Shown piece by piece: positions 1-7,935 of a stretch of 44,235 bases of DNA (positions within the stretch are counted from its first letter, which is position 1; every line of letters begins with the position of its first letter). The notes below the pieces were generated by a model. It saw only the letters and a list, made by a program, of their open reading frames with translations, ran no database searches and was not told the DNA's origin. The stretch covers positions 1 to 44,235 of the forward strand of contig ABHC01000032.1 in the NCBI GenBank assembly GCA_000171835.1, written 5' to 3'. This DNA is from an alpha proteobacterium BAL199 (GTDB lineage: Bacteria > Pseudomonadota > Alphaproteobacteria > Thalassobaculales > Thalassobaculaceae). The position numbers and the translations under genes are program-made.

Positions 1-1
1 C

Positions 2-1699
2 TTAGGCGCTGAGCGAGACCTTGTGCCACTGGTGGTACAGGGTCGGGTGGGTGCTGAAACCCTTGACCTTGTCGGTCGCGGCCGAAAACACCGAACGCCA
101 GATCGGTTGCACCATGATGGCGTCGTCCTGGAGGATCTTCTCGACCTTCTCCATGGCGGCTTTCCGCTTGCTGACATCCAGAATGGCGCTCGCCTCGTCC
201 AAAGCCTTGTCGAAGGCCGGGTTGGCGTAGCTCGACTCGTTCCACGGCACACCGGACCGGTAAGCCAAATTCAGAACCATCACGCCGAGTGGTCGGTGGG
301 TCCAGGCGGTCAGGCCGAATGGAGTGCTGGTCCAGATGCCCCAATAGGTTGCCGACGGAACCGGACTGAGCTCGAGGTTGATACCAGCCGGGGCGCACTG
401 TTCCTTGAACGCCTGCATGGCGGCAAGTTCCCAGGATCCGGAGGTCTGCCCGAAGTCCACCTTGAGGGTGATGCCGTCCTTGTAGCCGGCCTCGGCCAGC
501 AGCTTCTTGGCCGCTGCCGGATCGTATTTCGGCTTCGGCAGCTTGAAGTACTCCGGGTGGATCGCCGAGACGTGGTGGTGTTCGCCGGCTTGTCCGCGAC
601 CGCGATAGGCAATCTTCAGGATCGCGTCGGTGTCCATGCAGAGCTGGACGGCCTTGCGCACCTTGATGTTGTCGAACGGCTTCTCGGTGACCTTCATACG
701 GCCGATCGCCGTCTGTGCCGTGGCGGCCTCGTAAATCTTCACGCCGGGCAGGGCATCGTAGACGTCGAGCTGGCTGACATCGACTTCGTAGATCCCGTCG
801 ACCTGACCGGACGCGATCGCAGCGACTTGGGCCGAGGCATCCTCGCCGAGATCGATGTAGTGGATCTCGTCCAGGAACACTTCGCCGCCCCAGTACGGAT
901 CCTTGCGTTTGGTCAGGATCGCCTGGCTGCCGACGGCGAACTTCGTCAGTTCGTACGGGCCGGTACCGATTGGGTTCTTGGATAGGTTGGCGCCCATCTC
1001 GTCGAACTTCCGGTGCACGATCGCGGTCGGGTAGTTGTAAAGGTTTTCCGGGATCGACAGGACAGGCGAGTTCAGATGCAGCCGGACAGTGTGGCTGTCG
1101 ACCTTCTCGACCGCGCCCGGGGTCATCGTCTTCTTGATGATGGGCTTGCCCTTGTCGTTCTTCTCGCCGGTGTCGACTGCATCGACCATCGCGTCGAACA
1201 GACCGACGTTCGACGACCCGGTTTTCGGGTCAAGCCAGCGGGTGAAGTTGTGGACCACGTCGTCGGCGTTGAAATCGTCGCCGTTGTTCCACTTCACGCC
1301 CTTGCGAAGCTTGAACTCCCAGGTCTTCAGGTCTTCCGAAGCCGACCAGCTCTCGGCCAAGTATGGCCGGGTCACATTGTCCGCGCCGGTTATGGTCAGA
1401 TATTCGACGATGTGGCGGGCGACGTTGGACTTTTGGGTCCAATCGAAGGTCGCAGGATCGGTCATTTCCTGGACTGCCATGGCGAACTTGAAGGATCCGC
1501 CCAGTGTGCCCTGCGCACGGGCCGGCGCCACCATCCCCTCACCGAGGATCTGACCGGCCATCGCATACGCTGCGCCGGCCGACACACCAAGCAACGTGAT
1601 CGTCCGCAGGAACTCGCGCCGATCAACCTCGCCCCGGCTGAGTTGTTCTTTCAGCTCGGGGATGTAGGGGTGGTTCGACCCCGATTTGCGTTTATCCAT
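2..1699 (-). CDS. ABC transporter substrate-binding protein, family 5 (peptide/opine type), Tat-exported
   Basis: This 565-residue protein is a periplasmic solute receptor of the dipeptide/oligopeptide/nickel family (SBP_bac_5), which delivers ligand to an ABC permease. The N-terminus carries a twin-arginine signal (RREFLR near residues 27-32, then a hydrophobic stretch ending in an A-R-A-Q-G processing region near 60-64), so export of the folded protein by Tat is likely. The mature part shows the family pattern: LAESW..SEDLKTWEFKLR near the start, NPIGTGPY in the middle, and a C-terminal half with repeated KAVQ..D and KKLLAEAGY segments. The length is normal for the family and the stop codon lies at the window edge. 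Its permease and ATPase genes would lie outside the window to the left. The ligand cannot be told from sequence. Confidence 0.93.
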   Translation of the reverse strand: MDKRKSGSNHPYIPELKEQLSRGEVDRREFLRTITLLGVSAGAAYAMAGQILGEGMVAPARAQGTLGGSFKFAMAVQEMTDPATFDWTQKSNVARHIVEYLTITGADNVTRPYLAESWSASEDLKTWEFKLRKGVKWNNGDDFNADDVVHNFTRWLDPKTGSSNVGLFDAMVDAVDTGEKNDKGKPIIKKTMTPGAVEKVDSHTVRLHLNSPVLSIPENLYNYPTAIVHRKFDEMGANLSKNPIGTGPYELTKFAVGSQAILTKRKDPYWGGEVFLDEIHYIDLGEDASAQVAAIASGQVDGIYEVDVSQLDVYDALPGVKIYEAATAQTAIGRMKVTEKPFDNIKVRKAVQLCMDTDAILKIAYRGRGQAGEHHHVSAIHPEYFKLPKPKYDPAAAKKLLAEAGYKDGITLKVDFGQTSGSWELAAMQAFKEQCAPAGINLELSPVPSATYWGIWTSTPFGLTAWTHRPLGVMVLNLAYRSGVPWNESSYANPAFDKALDEASAILDVSKRKAAMEKVEKILQDDAIMVQPIWRSVFSAATDKVKGFSTHPTLYHQWHKVSLSA

Positions 1700-1747
1700 G
1701 ATCTGCTCCCGTCTCTCCCGTTCGTTGTCGTTGCCCGCATTTCACGG

Positions 1748-1771
1748 GCCTAGGAATCCGTAATCCTAGGC
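1748..1771. promoter_or_regulatory. Perfect inverted repeat (8-8-8), possible operator upstream of the ABC binding-protein gene
   Basis: The arms GCCTAGGA and TCCTAGGC are exact reverse complements separated by an 8-base spacer. The repeat lies about 50 bases upstream of the start codon of the minus-strand binding-protein gene. It has no T-run, so a dimeric repressor site is more likely than a terminator. The cognate regulator is not identifiable here. The symmetry is seen; the role is inferred. Confidence 0.35.
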
Positions 1772-1910
1772 GGCTGCGACATTCCGAGATTGATGGTCCA
1801 GACGCATTTTTATCGATCTTGTTTGGCGTCTTCAGTCGACCCCGGCGTCGTCCCCGCGCCGTCCGCAACACGACGAACGACTTCCGCCTCCGCCGCTTCG
1901 TATCGGCGAA

Positions 1911-1939
1911 ATCATTGGGCGAGCGCCTGGAGATGTCAA
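1911..1939 (-). promoter_or_regulatory. Possible sigma70-type promoter for the ABC binding-protein gene
   Basis: On the minus strand a perfect TTGACA (1934-1939) is followed after 17 bases by AATGAT (1911-1916), which matches four of six bases of the -10 consensus. It would give a 5' leader of roughly 200 bases containing the 1748-1771 inverted repeat. This rests on consensus matching only. Confidence 0.3.
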
Positions 1940-1967
1940 ATTCTTATGGTAAACGGAGTCTTGCACG

Positions 1968-2138
1968 ATGGATGAGGCATTGAGAGCGCACGCATTCAAG
2001 GTCATCAGGCCGGCTGCTGGAGCCGGTCTGCAACCTTCTGTTCCGTTGGAGATTCCTGACGATGAGTGGCGTGAAGTTCTTGTGGTCCGGGCCTGTTGCG
2101 ACGCGGTTGTCCACAACAGCACTGCCGGCCATCATTGA
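1968..2138 (+). CDS. Possible 56-residue ORF overlapping the iron-ADH-like gene
   Basis: An ATG preceded by ACGGAG at reasonable spacing opens a 56-codon frame that begins MDEALRAHAF and ends in TGA inside the next gene, overlapping it in another frame by about 77 bases. The part before the overlap reads like ordinary protein. The composition does not match a known family. It could be a short leader that couples translation to the downstream gene, or chance. It contains a Cys pair (ACCDA) only in the overlapping part, so that feature may just reflect the other frame. Confidence 0.2.
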   Translation: MDEALRAHAFKVIRPAAGAGLQPSVPLEIPDDEWREVLVVRACCDAVVHNSTAGHH

Positions 2139-3075
2139 CTGGTGCCGAGCACGACGTGTGACGAGGCCAATGCTGGTCGGCGGGGCGTCCTTGACAGCAA
2201 CCCCCCAAGCGTTCTCGCTGGTCCACGCCTTGGAAGCCGCCGAACTTGCGGTGTGGTGCTTCGACCGGGCCACAATGCCGTCCGTTGCAGTCGTGGCCGA
2301 CGCTGTTGCCAGCTATCACTTCGAGAACTGCGACGCGCTGATCGCGATCGGCGGTGCCGTGGCGATGGATGTTGCGAAGGGCACAGCGCTCATGACCGGG
2401 CAACGCAACCCATTTAGCGCTCTCGCCAGCGATCCAGGTGGAGAGGGGGTGCCGATGGATGTATCGGCGGTGCCGCCGCTGCTGGTTCTGCCGGCAACTC
2501 CGGCGGCCGCCATGTCGGTGGGAGGTGCGATCTGGATTGCCGACGAGACCGGGGCGGCGCGACCTGTGCGTCACCCGGCGTTGCGCCCCAGCGAGGCTGT
2601 CCTGGCCGACGATGTCATTGCGGGCGTTCCGGACGGCGTCTGTAACCGGTCGTCGGCGCTGGCGGCGCTTGTTGCAGCGGACGCCGGTTGTTCCGACGCT
2701 GCCATCGGGGGTCTGCTGGAGCCGAGCGTTCCGGCCGGGACAATGATGCGGCGAGGTCTCGATCTGGCATCGGCTATCGAGGGCGCGCGTGGCCCACGCC
2801 GGCGGCTGGCGCTGACGTCGTCGGTGATCGGTGGGCTGGATTTCGGCCAGATGATGCTCACGCTGGTGGGCGAGCCAAGGTGGCTCGGCGAGGCGCAGGC
2901 CCGACTGGGCGACAGACCGGCTGATCGGACGGAACTCGGAGGCGACTTGGTTCGATCGGCGCGTAGTGCCTGCGGTTCCGATGATCTGACGGAGGTTGAC
3001 CGCGTGCTGGAGGCACTTGGCTTTGAGCTGCCCGGTACGCCGCGTCGACGTGGACGACGTGGGCGGGTCGGGTGA
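2062..3075 (+). CDS. Iron-containing alcohol dehydrogenase-like protein, apparently without metal ligands
   Basis: This 337-residue protein resembles the group III (iron-activated) alcohol dehydrogenase fold. It opens with a beta-strand start of the FLWSGP type, and a GGAVAMDVAK segment near residues 97-106 corresponds to the NAD-binding GGGSxxDxAK motif. The family binds its metal through an Asp and three His; the usual DALTH segment here reads SALAA, and the usual GLVHA reads GLDFG, so by eye all the ligand positions I can place are changed. It is also shorter than the usual 380-390 residues. The C-terminus is very Arg/Gly-rich. TTGGAGA lies just upstream as a ribosome site. The stop overlaps the next gene's start, suggesting co-translation with the acetyltransferase. 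It may be a pseudoenzyme or use different chemistry. Confidence 0.7.
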   Translation: MSGVKFLWSGPVATRLSTTALPAIIDWCRARRVTRPMLVGGASLTATPQAFSLVHALEAAELAVWCFDRATMPSVAVVADAVASYHFENCDALIAIGGAVAMDVAKGTALMTGQRNPFSALASDPGGEGVPMDVSAVPPLLVLPATPAAAMSVGGAIWIADETGAARPVRHPALRPSEAVLADDVIAGVPDGVCNRSSALAALVAADAGCSDAAIGGLLEPSVPAGTMMRRGLDLASAIEGARGPRRRLALTSSVIGGLDFGQMMLTLVGEPRWLGEAQARLGDRPADRTELGGDLVRSARSACGSDDLTEVDRVLEALGFELPGTPRRRGRRGRVG

Positions 3076-3611
3076 TGCCGGAGTTGGCAATCCGGGCGGG
3101 TGTCGATGCAGACCTCGACCGGCTTCTAGTGCTCAACAACGCGGCGGTGCCGGCCGTGAACGAACTCGGCCGCAGCGATCTCGAACGGTTCATGAGGATC
3201 GCTTCTTACTTCCGAGTAGCGGTCATGCAGGATCGACCGGTCGGACTGATGGTCGCGCTGGCGCCGGGTCTCGATTATGGCAGCCTGAACTATCGCTGGT
3301 TTGAGGAACGCTATGATGGGTTTCTCTACATCGACCGTATCGTTGTCGATCCGTCGGTCCGGTCGGCCGGTATCGGCGCAGCGCTTTACAGAAACCTCGA
3401 ACAGGTGGCCCTGGATGCCGGCACTCCGCGCTTGGCGTGTGAGGTCAACTTGCGACCATCGAATGAGCGCTCGCTGAGTTTCCACGAGCGGCTCGGATTT
3501 CGTGGCGTGGGCACCCAGGATACAGAGAACGGAGCCAAAACTGTTCAGCTCATGGTCTGGGAACTGAAGCGCCGACCTGGGTCAAGATTTCAACCCACCG
3601 CTTGCCGATAA
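3075..3611 (+). CDS. GNAT-family N-acetyltransferase
   Basis: This 178-residue protein has the GNAT acetyl-CoA fold. The segment FLYIDRIVVDPSVRSAGIGAAL holds the strand-4 consensus and the pyrophosphate-binding R-x-x-G-x-G/A loop, and the late NERSLSFHERLGF stretch is the typical strand 6-7 region with the SxxFxExxGF pattern. Acceptor specificity cannot be read from sequence. The GTG at 3072 and ATG at 3075 are in frame; the ATG shares its first base with the TGA of the preceding gene, so the two are translationally coupled. The last 62 bases overlap, tail to tail, the end of the minus-strand glycosyltransferase gene. Confidence 0.88.
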   Translation: MPELAIRAGVDADLDRLLVLNNAAVPAVNELGRSDLERFMRIASYFRVAVMQDRPVGLMVALAPGLDYGSLNYRWFEERYDGFLYIDRIVVDPSVRSAGIGAALYRNLEQVALDAGTPRLACEVNLRPSNERSLSFHERLGFRGVGTQDTENGAKTVQLMVWELKRRPGSRFQPTACR

Positions 3612-4653
3612 GCGCCGGACTGTAGGCTCTGGCGATGAACTCTTGCCCGGAGCGGATGGCATCGTCGACATCGGCGGATACCATCTGCGCCGCGGCTTCG
3701 ATACCGGTGGCCAGATCGTCGACCAGCATAGCGTAGTCGGACAGTGCCTCGTATGCCGGCAGCGGCGAGGCCACGCAGAACCGTCCGGCGGCAATGGCGG
3801 TGATCAACCGGTTGGCGCTCTTCAACGCGGAGTCGGCGTCGAGATCGCCTGGCAGGATCACCAGATCGGCGTGTTTAAGTTCCTGCCTCTGGTTGTCCGG
3901 AGACCATTCGGAATAGCGAACCGTCAGTCCAGCAAGCCCGTCTCGGTAACGCTCCATCAAACCCTGGAACAGATGTACGCCGGTCGATACCAGGGACAGC
4001 TCGAGTGGAAGCTGCCCGGCCAGTCTGATCAGTCCAGGCATTTGAGGGTTCAGGTACCGGGCGTTGGTTGGTGAGCCGAACCATACAAGCCGCAGAGGGC
4101 GTCGCCCGAGGGAACCGCCGACTGGTTGAAACACATCGGCAAACGGGTCGTCGACCCGGTAGGACGGCGCATCCGTCTTTGTCCAAGTTCGGGCAAGTGC
4201 CGCCAGTCCTTCGGAGGAAGCGGTGAACGCATCGGCATACTCGGTCAGTGCGTGCATCGGCGCCAGCGTCCGATAGCGCGCCAAGTCGTCCGTGACATCC
4301 AGGGTGACGATCTTTCCGCGGCGTCGGGCGTGGTCGGCCAACGCGCGATAGTCCTGGAATACCTTCCCGATGACGATGTGGTCGGCATCGGCAAAATTCC
4401 GGGCGCTTTCGATATGTTCGGGCGTGGTGTTCGCGACCAACGTCGCTCGATGTCCGTGATCGTTGAGAGCCCTGAGCGCAACCAGCAGCCGCAGCCGGGT
4501 GCTGGCCAGCCGCGCGGTTGGTCCGTCGGGGCCGTTGTGTACCTGATCGTCCGTGATCAGAAGCACGCTGCGCTGACGGACCGGGGTTGCCAGCGTCGGG
4601 GTGTTCACGGGAGGATCGGGTGTAGCATCCGCGCTCTGGCTCGCATCCTTCAT
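3550..4653 (-). CDS. Glycosyltransferase-like protein (GT-B fold)
   Basis: This roughly 367-residue protein looks like a GT-B glycosyltransferase distantly related to family GT4. An N-terminal half has SVLLITDDQ and TRLRLLVALRALNDHGH, typical of sugar-acceptor domains in this fold. The C-terminal half starts with RPLRLVWFGSPTN and contains RQELKHADLVILPGD followed by KSANRLITAIAAGRFCVAS, matching the donor-binding region where an ADLVILPS..E motif and N-R-x-x-E/A are usual. A GTG lies directly before the chosen ATG. It is a single gene between two plus-strand units, with its start only 28 bases from the divergent kinase gene. The sugar and acceptor are unknown; a surface polysaccharide role is a guess from family membership. 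Confidence 0.75.
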   Translation of the reverse strand: MKDASQSADATPDPPVNTPTLATPVRQRSVLLITDDQVHNGPDGPTARLASTRLRLLVALRALNDHGHRATLVANTTPEHIESARNFADADHIVIGKVFQDYRALADHARRRGKIVTLDVTDDLARYRTLAPMHALTEYADAFTASSEGLAALARTWTKTDAPSYRVDDPFADVFQPVGGSLGRRPLRLVWFGSPTNARYLNPQMPGLIRLAGQLPLELSLVSTGVHLFQGLMERYRDGLAGLTVRYSEWSPDNQRQELKHADLVILPGDLDADSALKSANRLITAIAAGRFCVASPLPAYEALSDYAMLVDDLATGIEAAAQMVSADVDDAIRSGQEFIARAYSPALIGKRWVEILTQVGASVPRP

Positions 4654-4681
4654 CACAGTACCCCACGGAATTTATCACCCG

Positions 4682-5689
4682 ATGTCCACCCATCTCCCGG
4701 CTGAAGTCCTGGACGCCTTGCGCCGCATGGGGTTGGTGGGTGCTGTAGAGATTCCGGCGGCCACGGCGTTGACCGGAGGGGTGGCGTCTGACATCTGGCG
4801 TATCGATTCGGCCGGCGGCGCGTTCTGCGTAAAACGGGCATTGGCCCGGCTGAAAGTCGCTGCCGAATGGCTTGCGCCGGTGGAACGCAACGTCTTCGAG
4901 GTCGCCTGGTTCCGGGCGGCGCGGGCCGAAGTGCCGTCGGCGGTTCCGGAGCTGCTGGGACACGACCCTGAAGCCGGTCTGTTCGCGATGGCGTGGCTCG
5001 ATCCATCGTCACACCGCTTGTGGAAGGCTGACCTGGCTGCCGGCGTGGCGGATCCTGCCGTCGCCTGGGCGGTCGGGGATCGCCTGGGCAGGATTCATGC
5101 GGGCACGGCCGCTCGGCCAGAATTGGCTGCCGACTTCGCCACCGATGCGATCTTCCATGCCATCCGGCTTGAACCGTATCTGGAGGCTGCCGCAAGGGCG
5201 CATCCAGACCGCGCGGAGGTCCTGACGGCCTTGGTTGCGCGGACCGCGGCCACCCGATGGTGCCTCGTGCACGGCGACGTCAGCCCGAAGAACATCCAGA
5301 TCGGCCCCGACGGCCCGGTCCTGCTCGACGCCGAATGCGCTTGGTGGGGCGACCCGGCGTTCGACGTTGCGTTCTGTCTGAACCACCTGCTGCTGAAGAC
5401 GCTGTGGGTGCCGAACGCAGCGTCGGATCTGCTGGCGTCGTTCGACGCGCTGTGGATGGCCTACCGGTCGCGTGTCGACTGGGAGCCGGTCGACGCTGTC
5501 GATGCGCGGGTTGCATCCCTGCTGCCGGGCCTGTTCCTGGCGCGGGTAGACGGCAAATCGCCGGTTGAGTATCTGACCAACGAAGCCGATCGAGACCGGG
5601 TTCGACAGATGGCCAGGGCTTGGCTTGCCAGCCCCTTCGACCGGCTGGCTGACCTTCGCGCTGACTGGACAAGGGAGATTGGCGGGTGA
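4682..5689 (+). CDS. Aminoglycoside-phosphotransferase-type small-molecule kinase
   Basis: This 335-residue protein belongs to the APH/choline-kinase superfamily, which transfers the ATP gamma-phosphate to a small hydroxylated molecule. The catalytic loop is LVHGDVSPKNI, with the HGDxxxxN pattern, and the second motif is LLDAECAWWGDPAFD, corresponding to the metal-binding D-x-E..GDP..D region. The Lys in the N-lobe (FCVKRAL) is the expected ATP contact. The in-frame ORF extends upstream, but the ATG at 4682 is preferred because the family fold begins soon after. It is the first gene of a tight four-gene operon: the stop overlaps the GTG of the enolase paralogue by four bases. Context suggests it phosphorylates a metabolite, not an antibiotic. 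Confidence 0.85.
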   Translation: MSTHLPAEVLDALRRMGLVGAVEIPAATALTGGVASDIWRIDSAGGAFCVKRALARLKVAAEWLAPVERNVFEVAWFRAARAEVPSAVPELLGHDPEAGLFAMAWLDPSSHRLWKADLAAGVADPAVAWAVGDRLGRIHAGTAARPELAADFATDAIFHAIRLEPYLEAAARAHPDRAEVLTALVARTAATRWCLVHGDVSPKNIQIGPDGPVLLDAECAWWGDPAFDVAFCLNHLLLKTLWVPNAASDLLASFDALWMAYRSRVDWEPVDAVDARVASLLPGLFLARVDGKSPVEYLTNEADRDRVRQMARAWLASPFDRLADLRADWTREIGG

Positions 5690-6972
5690 GCGACCGCATC
5701 GAACGGGTGATTGGACGGCGGGTCTGGGACAGCCGAGGACGGCCGACCGTCGAGGTCGAGGTCCACTGCGCGGGCGGCGTGGTCGGTCGAGCCATTGCGC
5801 CTGCTGGTGCTTCCACCGGGTCGGCCGAGGCACTGGACAAGCGCGATGGCGGAACGGCGTTCGGCGGCCGGGATGTCCGCAATGCCGTCGCCGCGGTAAC
5901 CGGACCCATTGCCGACGTGCTCCTGGGCCGACCGGTGATCGAGCAGGAGGCACTGGACCGGGATCTGATCGCCTGCGACGGCACGCCCGACAAGTCGAGG
6001 CTCGGCGCCAACGCGATCGTGGCGACGTCGATGGCCCTGGCGCATGCAGCGGCCGCGGTTCGCGGCCTGCCGCTGTGGCGTCATCTGGCAGGGGACAATC
6101 CAGGCCCGTTGCCGCTGCCCGAGATCCAGATCCTGGGCGGCGGGGCGCATGCGGCGCGGCGGGTCGACGTGCAGGACTTCATGGTGATTGCCGTCGGCGC
6201 TCCGGATTACCCGACGGCGCTCGACTGGACCGCCGAGGTCTATCGCGCGGCCGGCGAGTTGCTGGCCGAGGCCGGTCGTCTTCAGGGGGTGGCCGACGAA
6301 GGCGGTTGGTGGCCGGCGTTCGATGGTAACGAGGACGCCCTCGATCTGCTGGTGCGGGCGATCGAGCGGGCGGGCCGGATTCCCGGTGACGAGGTGGCGA
6401 TTGCCCTGGACATTGCGGCCAGCGATTTCGGCAAGCAGGGCCGGTACCGACTAGCACGCGACCGCCGGGAGATCGACTCCGACGGACTGTCGGAAATGCT
6501 GCTCGGCTGGTTGGCCCGTTATCCGATCGTGTCGATCGAGGATCCGCTCGCCGAGGACGACCTTGCCGGCGTGGCGGCGTTCGCCAAGGCCGCACCTCGG
6601 GGTGTTCAGGTGGTCGGCGACGATCTGGTGACGACCAATGCCGCTCGAATCCGCGCGGCCGCCGACATCGGCGCCGGGAACACCGCACTGATCAAGCCCA
6701 ACCAGATCGGAACGCTGACGGAGACGGCAGAGGCACTGGCGGCGGCGCGAGCGGCCGGTTGGGGAGCGATTGTGTCGGCGCGCTCAGGCGAAACCGAGGA
6801 TGTCACGATCGTGCATTTGGCGGTCGGCTGGAGTATCCCGCAGCTCAAGGTCGGGTCGTTCGCCCGGTCGGAGCGCATGGCAAAATGGAACGAAGGACTG
6901 CGCCTGGGCGAAGTCGTGCCGACCGGAAATGCGTTGCCGGACCGCGCGAACTATCCGTGGGGCCGGGTGTAG
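5686..6972 (+). CDS. Enolase paralogue with an altered active site
   Basis: This 428-residue protein aligns along its full length with enolase. Retained are the GASTG loop (41-45), the His of GGGAHA (155), Glu of DEGG (205), the metal ligands Asp242, Glu285 and Asp312, the base Lys337 (LIKPNQIGTLTET), and Lys388. The usual SHRSGETED loop reads SARSGETED, so the catalytic-pocket His (yeast His373) is Ala365. The Glu of VQEFM is Asp164, and the Ser before GASTG is Ala. This argues against glycolytic 2-phosphoglycerate dehydration and for a related anti-elimination or isomerisation on another phosphorylated acid. The GTG start has GGGAG upstream and overlaps the kinase stop. A housekeeping eno should exist elsewhere in the genome. 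Confidence 0.85.
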   Translation: MSDRIERVIGRRVWDSRGRPTVEVEVHCAGGVVGRAIAPAGASTGSAEALDKRDGGTAFGGRDVRNAVAAVTGPIADVLLGRPVIEQEALDRDLIACDGTPDKSRLGANAIVATSMALAHAAAAVRGLPLWRHLAGDNPGPLPLPEIQILGGGAHAARRVDVQDFMVIAVGAPDYPTALDWTAEVYRAAGELLAEAGRLQGVADEGGWWPAFDGNEDALDLLVRAIERAGRIPGDEVAIALDIAASDFGKQGRYRLARDRREIDSDGLSEMLLGWLARYPIVSIEDPLAEDDLAGVAAFAKAAPRGVQVVGDDLVTTNAARIRAAADIGAGNTALIKPNQIGTLTETAEALAAARAAGWGAIVSARSGETEDVTIVHLAVGWSIPQLKVGSFARSERMAKWNEGLRLGEVVPTGNALPDRANYPWGRV

Positions 6973-6987
6973 AGGGGCAGTGAGTAT

Positions 6988-7935
6988 ATGAAGGCGATCT
7001 ATCACTACGATGTCGGCCCGTGGCTGGCTGAACGACTATCGGCCTTGGCGACGGCCGAGCGGGTGCAGATCTCGACCTGCGCCGAGGACGACGACGACAG
7101 GTTCGCTCGGTTGCTGACCGACGCCGATGTTCTGCTGCACAATTTGAGGCCAGTGACCGATGCCCATATGGCGGCGGCACCTCGCTTGCGCCTGATCCAG
7201 AAGATCGGGGTCGGGGTCAATACCATCGACCTCGAGGCAGCCGAGAAGCGAGGGATTGCCGTGTGCAACATGCCGGGCTCCAACAGCCGGGCCGTCATGG
7301 AAATGATGCTGCTGTTGATGCTGGCCTGCCTGCGTCGACTCCCGGTGTTCGACGCCCGCACCCGACGAGGCGAGGGGTGGGGCTGGCCCAAGGAGATGCA
7401 GGACACGCTCGGCGAACTGGCCGGCCGGACCGTGGGGCTTGCCGGTTACGGCTCGGTGCCGGAGATGCTGGCGCCGGTTCTGGTGGCGATGGGCGCGGAG
7501 GTCATCTATTGCTGCCGGACCGCGAAGTCGAACGCGGTCGGAACCTGGGTCGACAAGGAGCAACTGCTCGCCCGGTCGGACGTCCTCTCCCTCCACATGC
7601 CCCTGACCGACGAGACCCGGCACTGGCTGGACCGGGACGCACTGGCCGCGATGAAGCCGGGCGCGATCCTGATCAACACCGCGCGCGGCGGTCTGGTGGA
7701 CGAACCGGCGTTGATTGCAGCGCTTGGTAGCGGGCAGTTGATGGGGGCCGGCCTCGACGTGTTCGCCGAGGAGCCGACTGCGCCCGGCAATCCGCTGTTG
7801 ACGCTGGATCGGGTGGTCCTGGCACCACACGTTGCATTCTTCACGCTGGAGACCCTGGAACGCAGCCTGTCGATCGCGGTCGACAACATCCGGCGGCTGC
7901 GCGACGGGCAGGATCTGATGCACCGGGTTGCGTGA
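6988..7935 (+). CDS. D-isomer-specific 2-hydroxyacid dehydrogenase
   Basis: This 315-residue NAD(P)-dependent dehydrogenase belongs to the family that interconverts 2-oxo and D-2-hydroxy acids. Catalytic residues are present: Arg233 in INTARGGLVDE, Glu262 in DVFAEEP, and His281 in LAPHVAFFT. The dinucleotide-binding loop reads G153-Y-G155-S-V-P158, so the third Gly of GxGxxG is replaced by Pro, which is unusual. The N-terminal IGVGVNTID segment is typical of the phosphoglycerate dehydrogenase-like branch. It lies 15 bases after the enolase paralogue and overlaps the next gene by four bases, so it is part of the same operon. The substrate is unknown but should be a product or precursor of the neighbouring enzymes. 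Confidence 0.88.
   Translation: MKAIYHYDVGPWLAERLSALATAERVQISTCAEDDDDRFARLLTDADVLLHNLRPVTDAHMAAAPRLRLIQKIGVGVNTIDLEAAEKRGIAVCNMPGSNSRAVMEMMLLLMLACLRRLPVFDARTRRGEGWGWPKEMQDTLGELAGRTVGLAGYGSVPEMLAPVLVAMGAEVIYCCRTAKSNAVGTWVDKEQLLARSDVLSLHMPLTDETRHWLDRDALAAMKPGAILINTARGGLVDEPALIAALGSGQLMGAGLDVFAEEPTAPGNPLLTLDRVVLAPHVAFFTLETLERSLSIAVDNIRRLRDGQDLMHRVA

Larger units (their letters stand above)
1700..2061. other. Intergenic region between divergent genes (362 bp)
   Basis: This gap separates the minus-strand binding-protein gene from the plus-strand iron-ADH-like gene. It holds the inverted repeat at 1748-1771, a possible minus-strand promoter at 1911-1939, and the first part of a possible small ORF at 1968-2138. 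No RNA gene or mobile-element end is recognisable. Confidence 0.6.

Noticed and set aside
4601-4681. Longer N-terminus of the APH-type kinase
   Set aside because: The extra 27 residues overlap the start of the divergent glycosyltransferase gene and precede the conserved fold.
5686-6972. Housekeeping enolase (eno)
   Set aside because: The loop His is replaced by Ala and the gene lies in an accessory operon, so I call it a paralogue.
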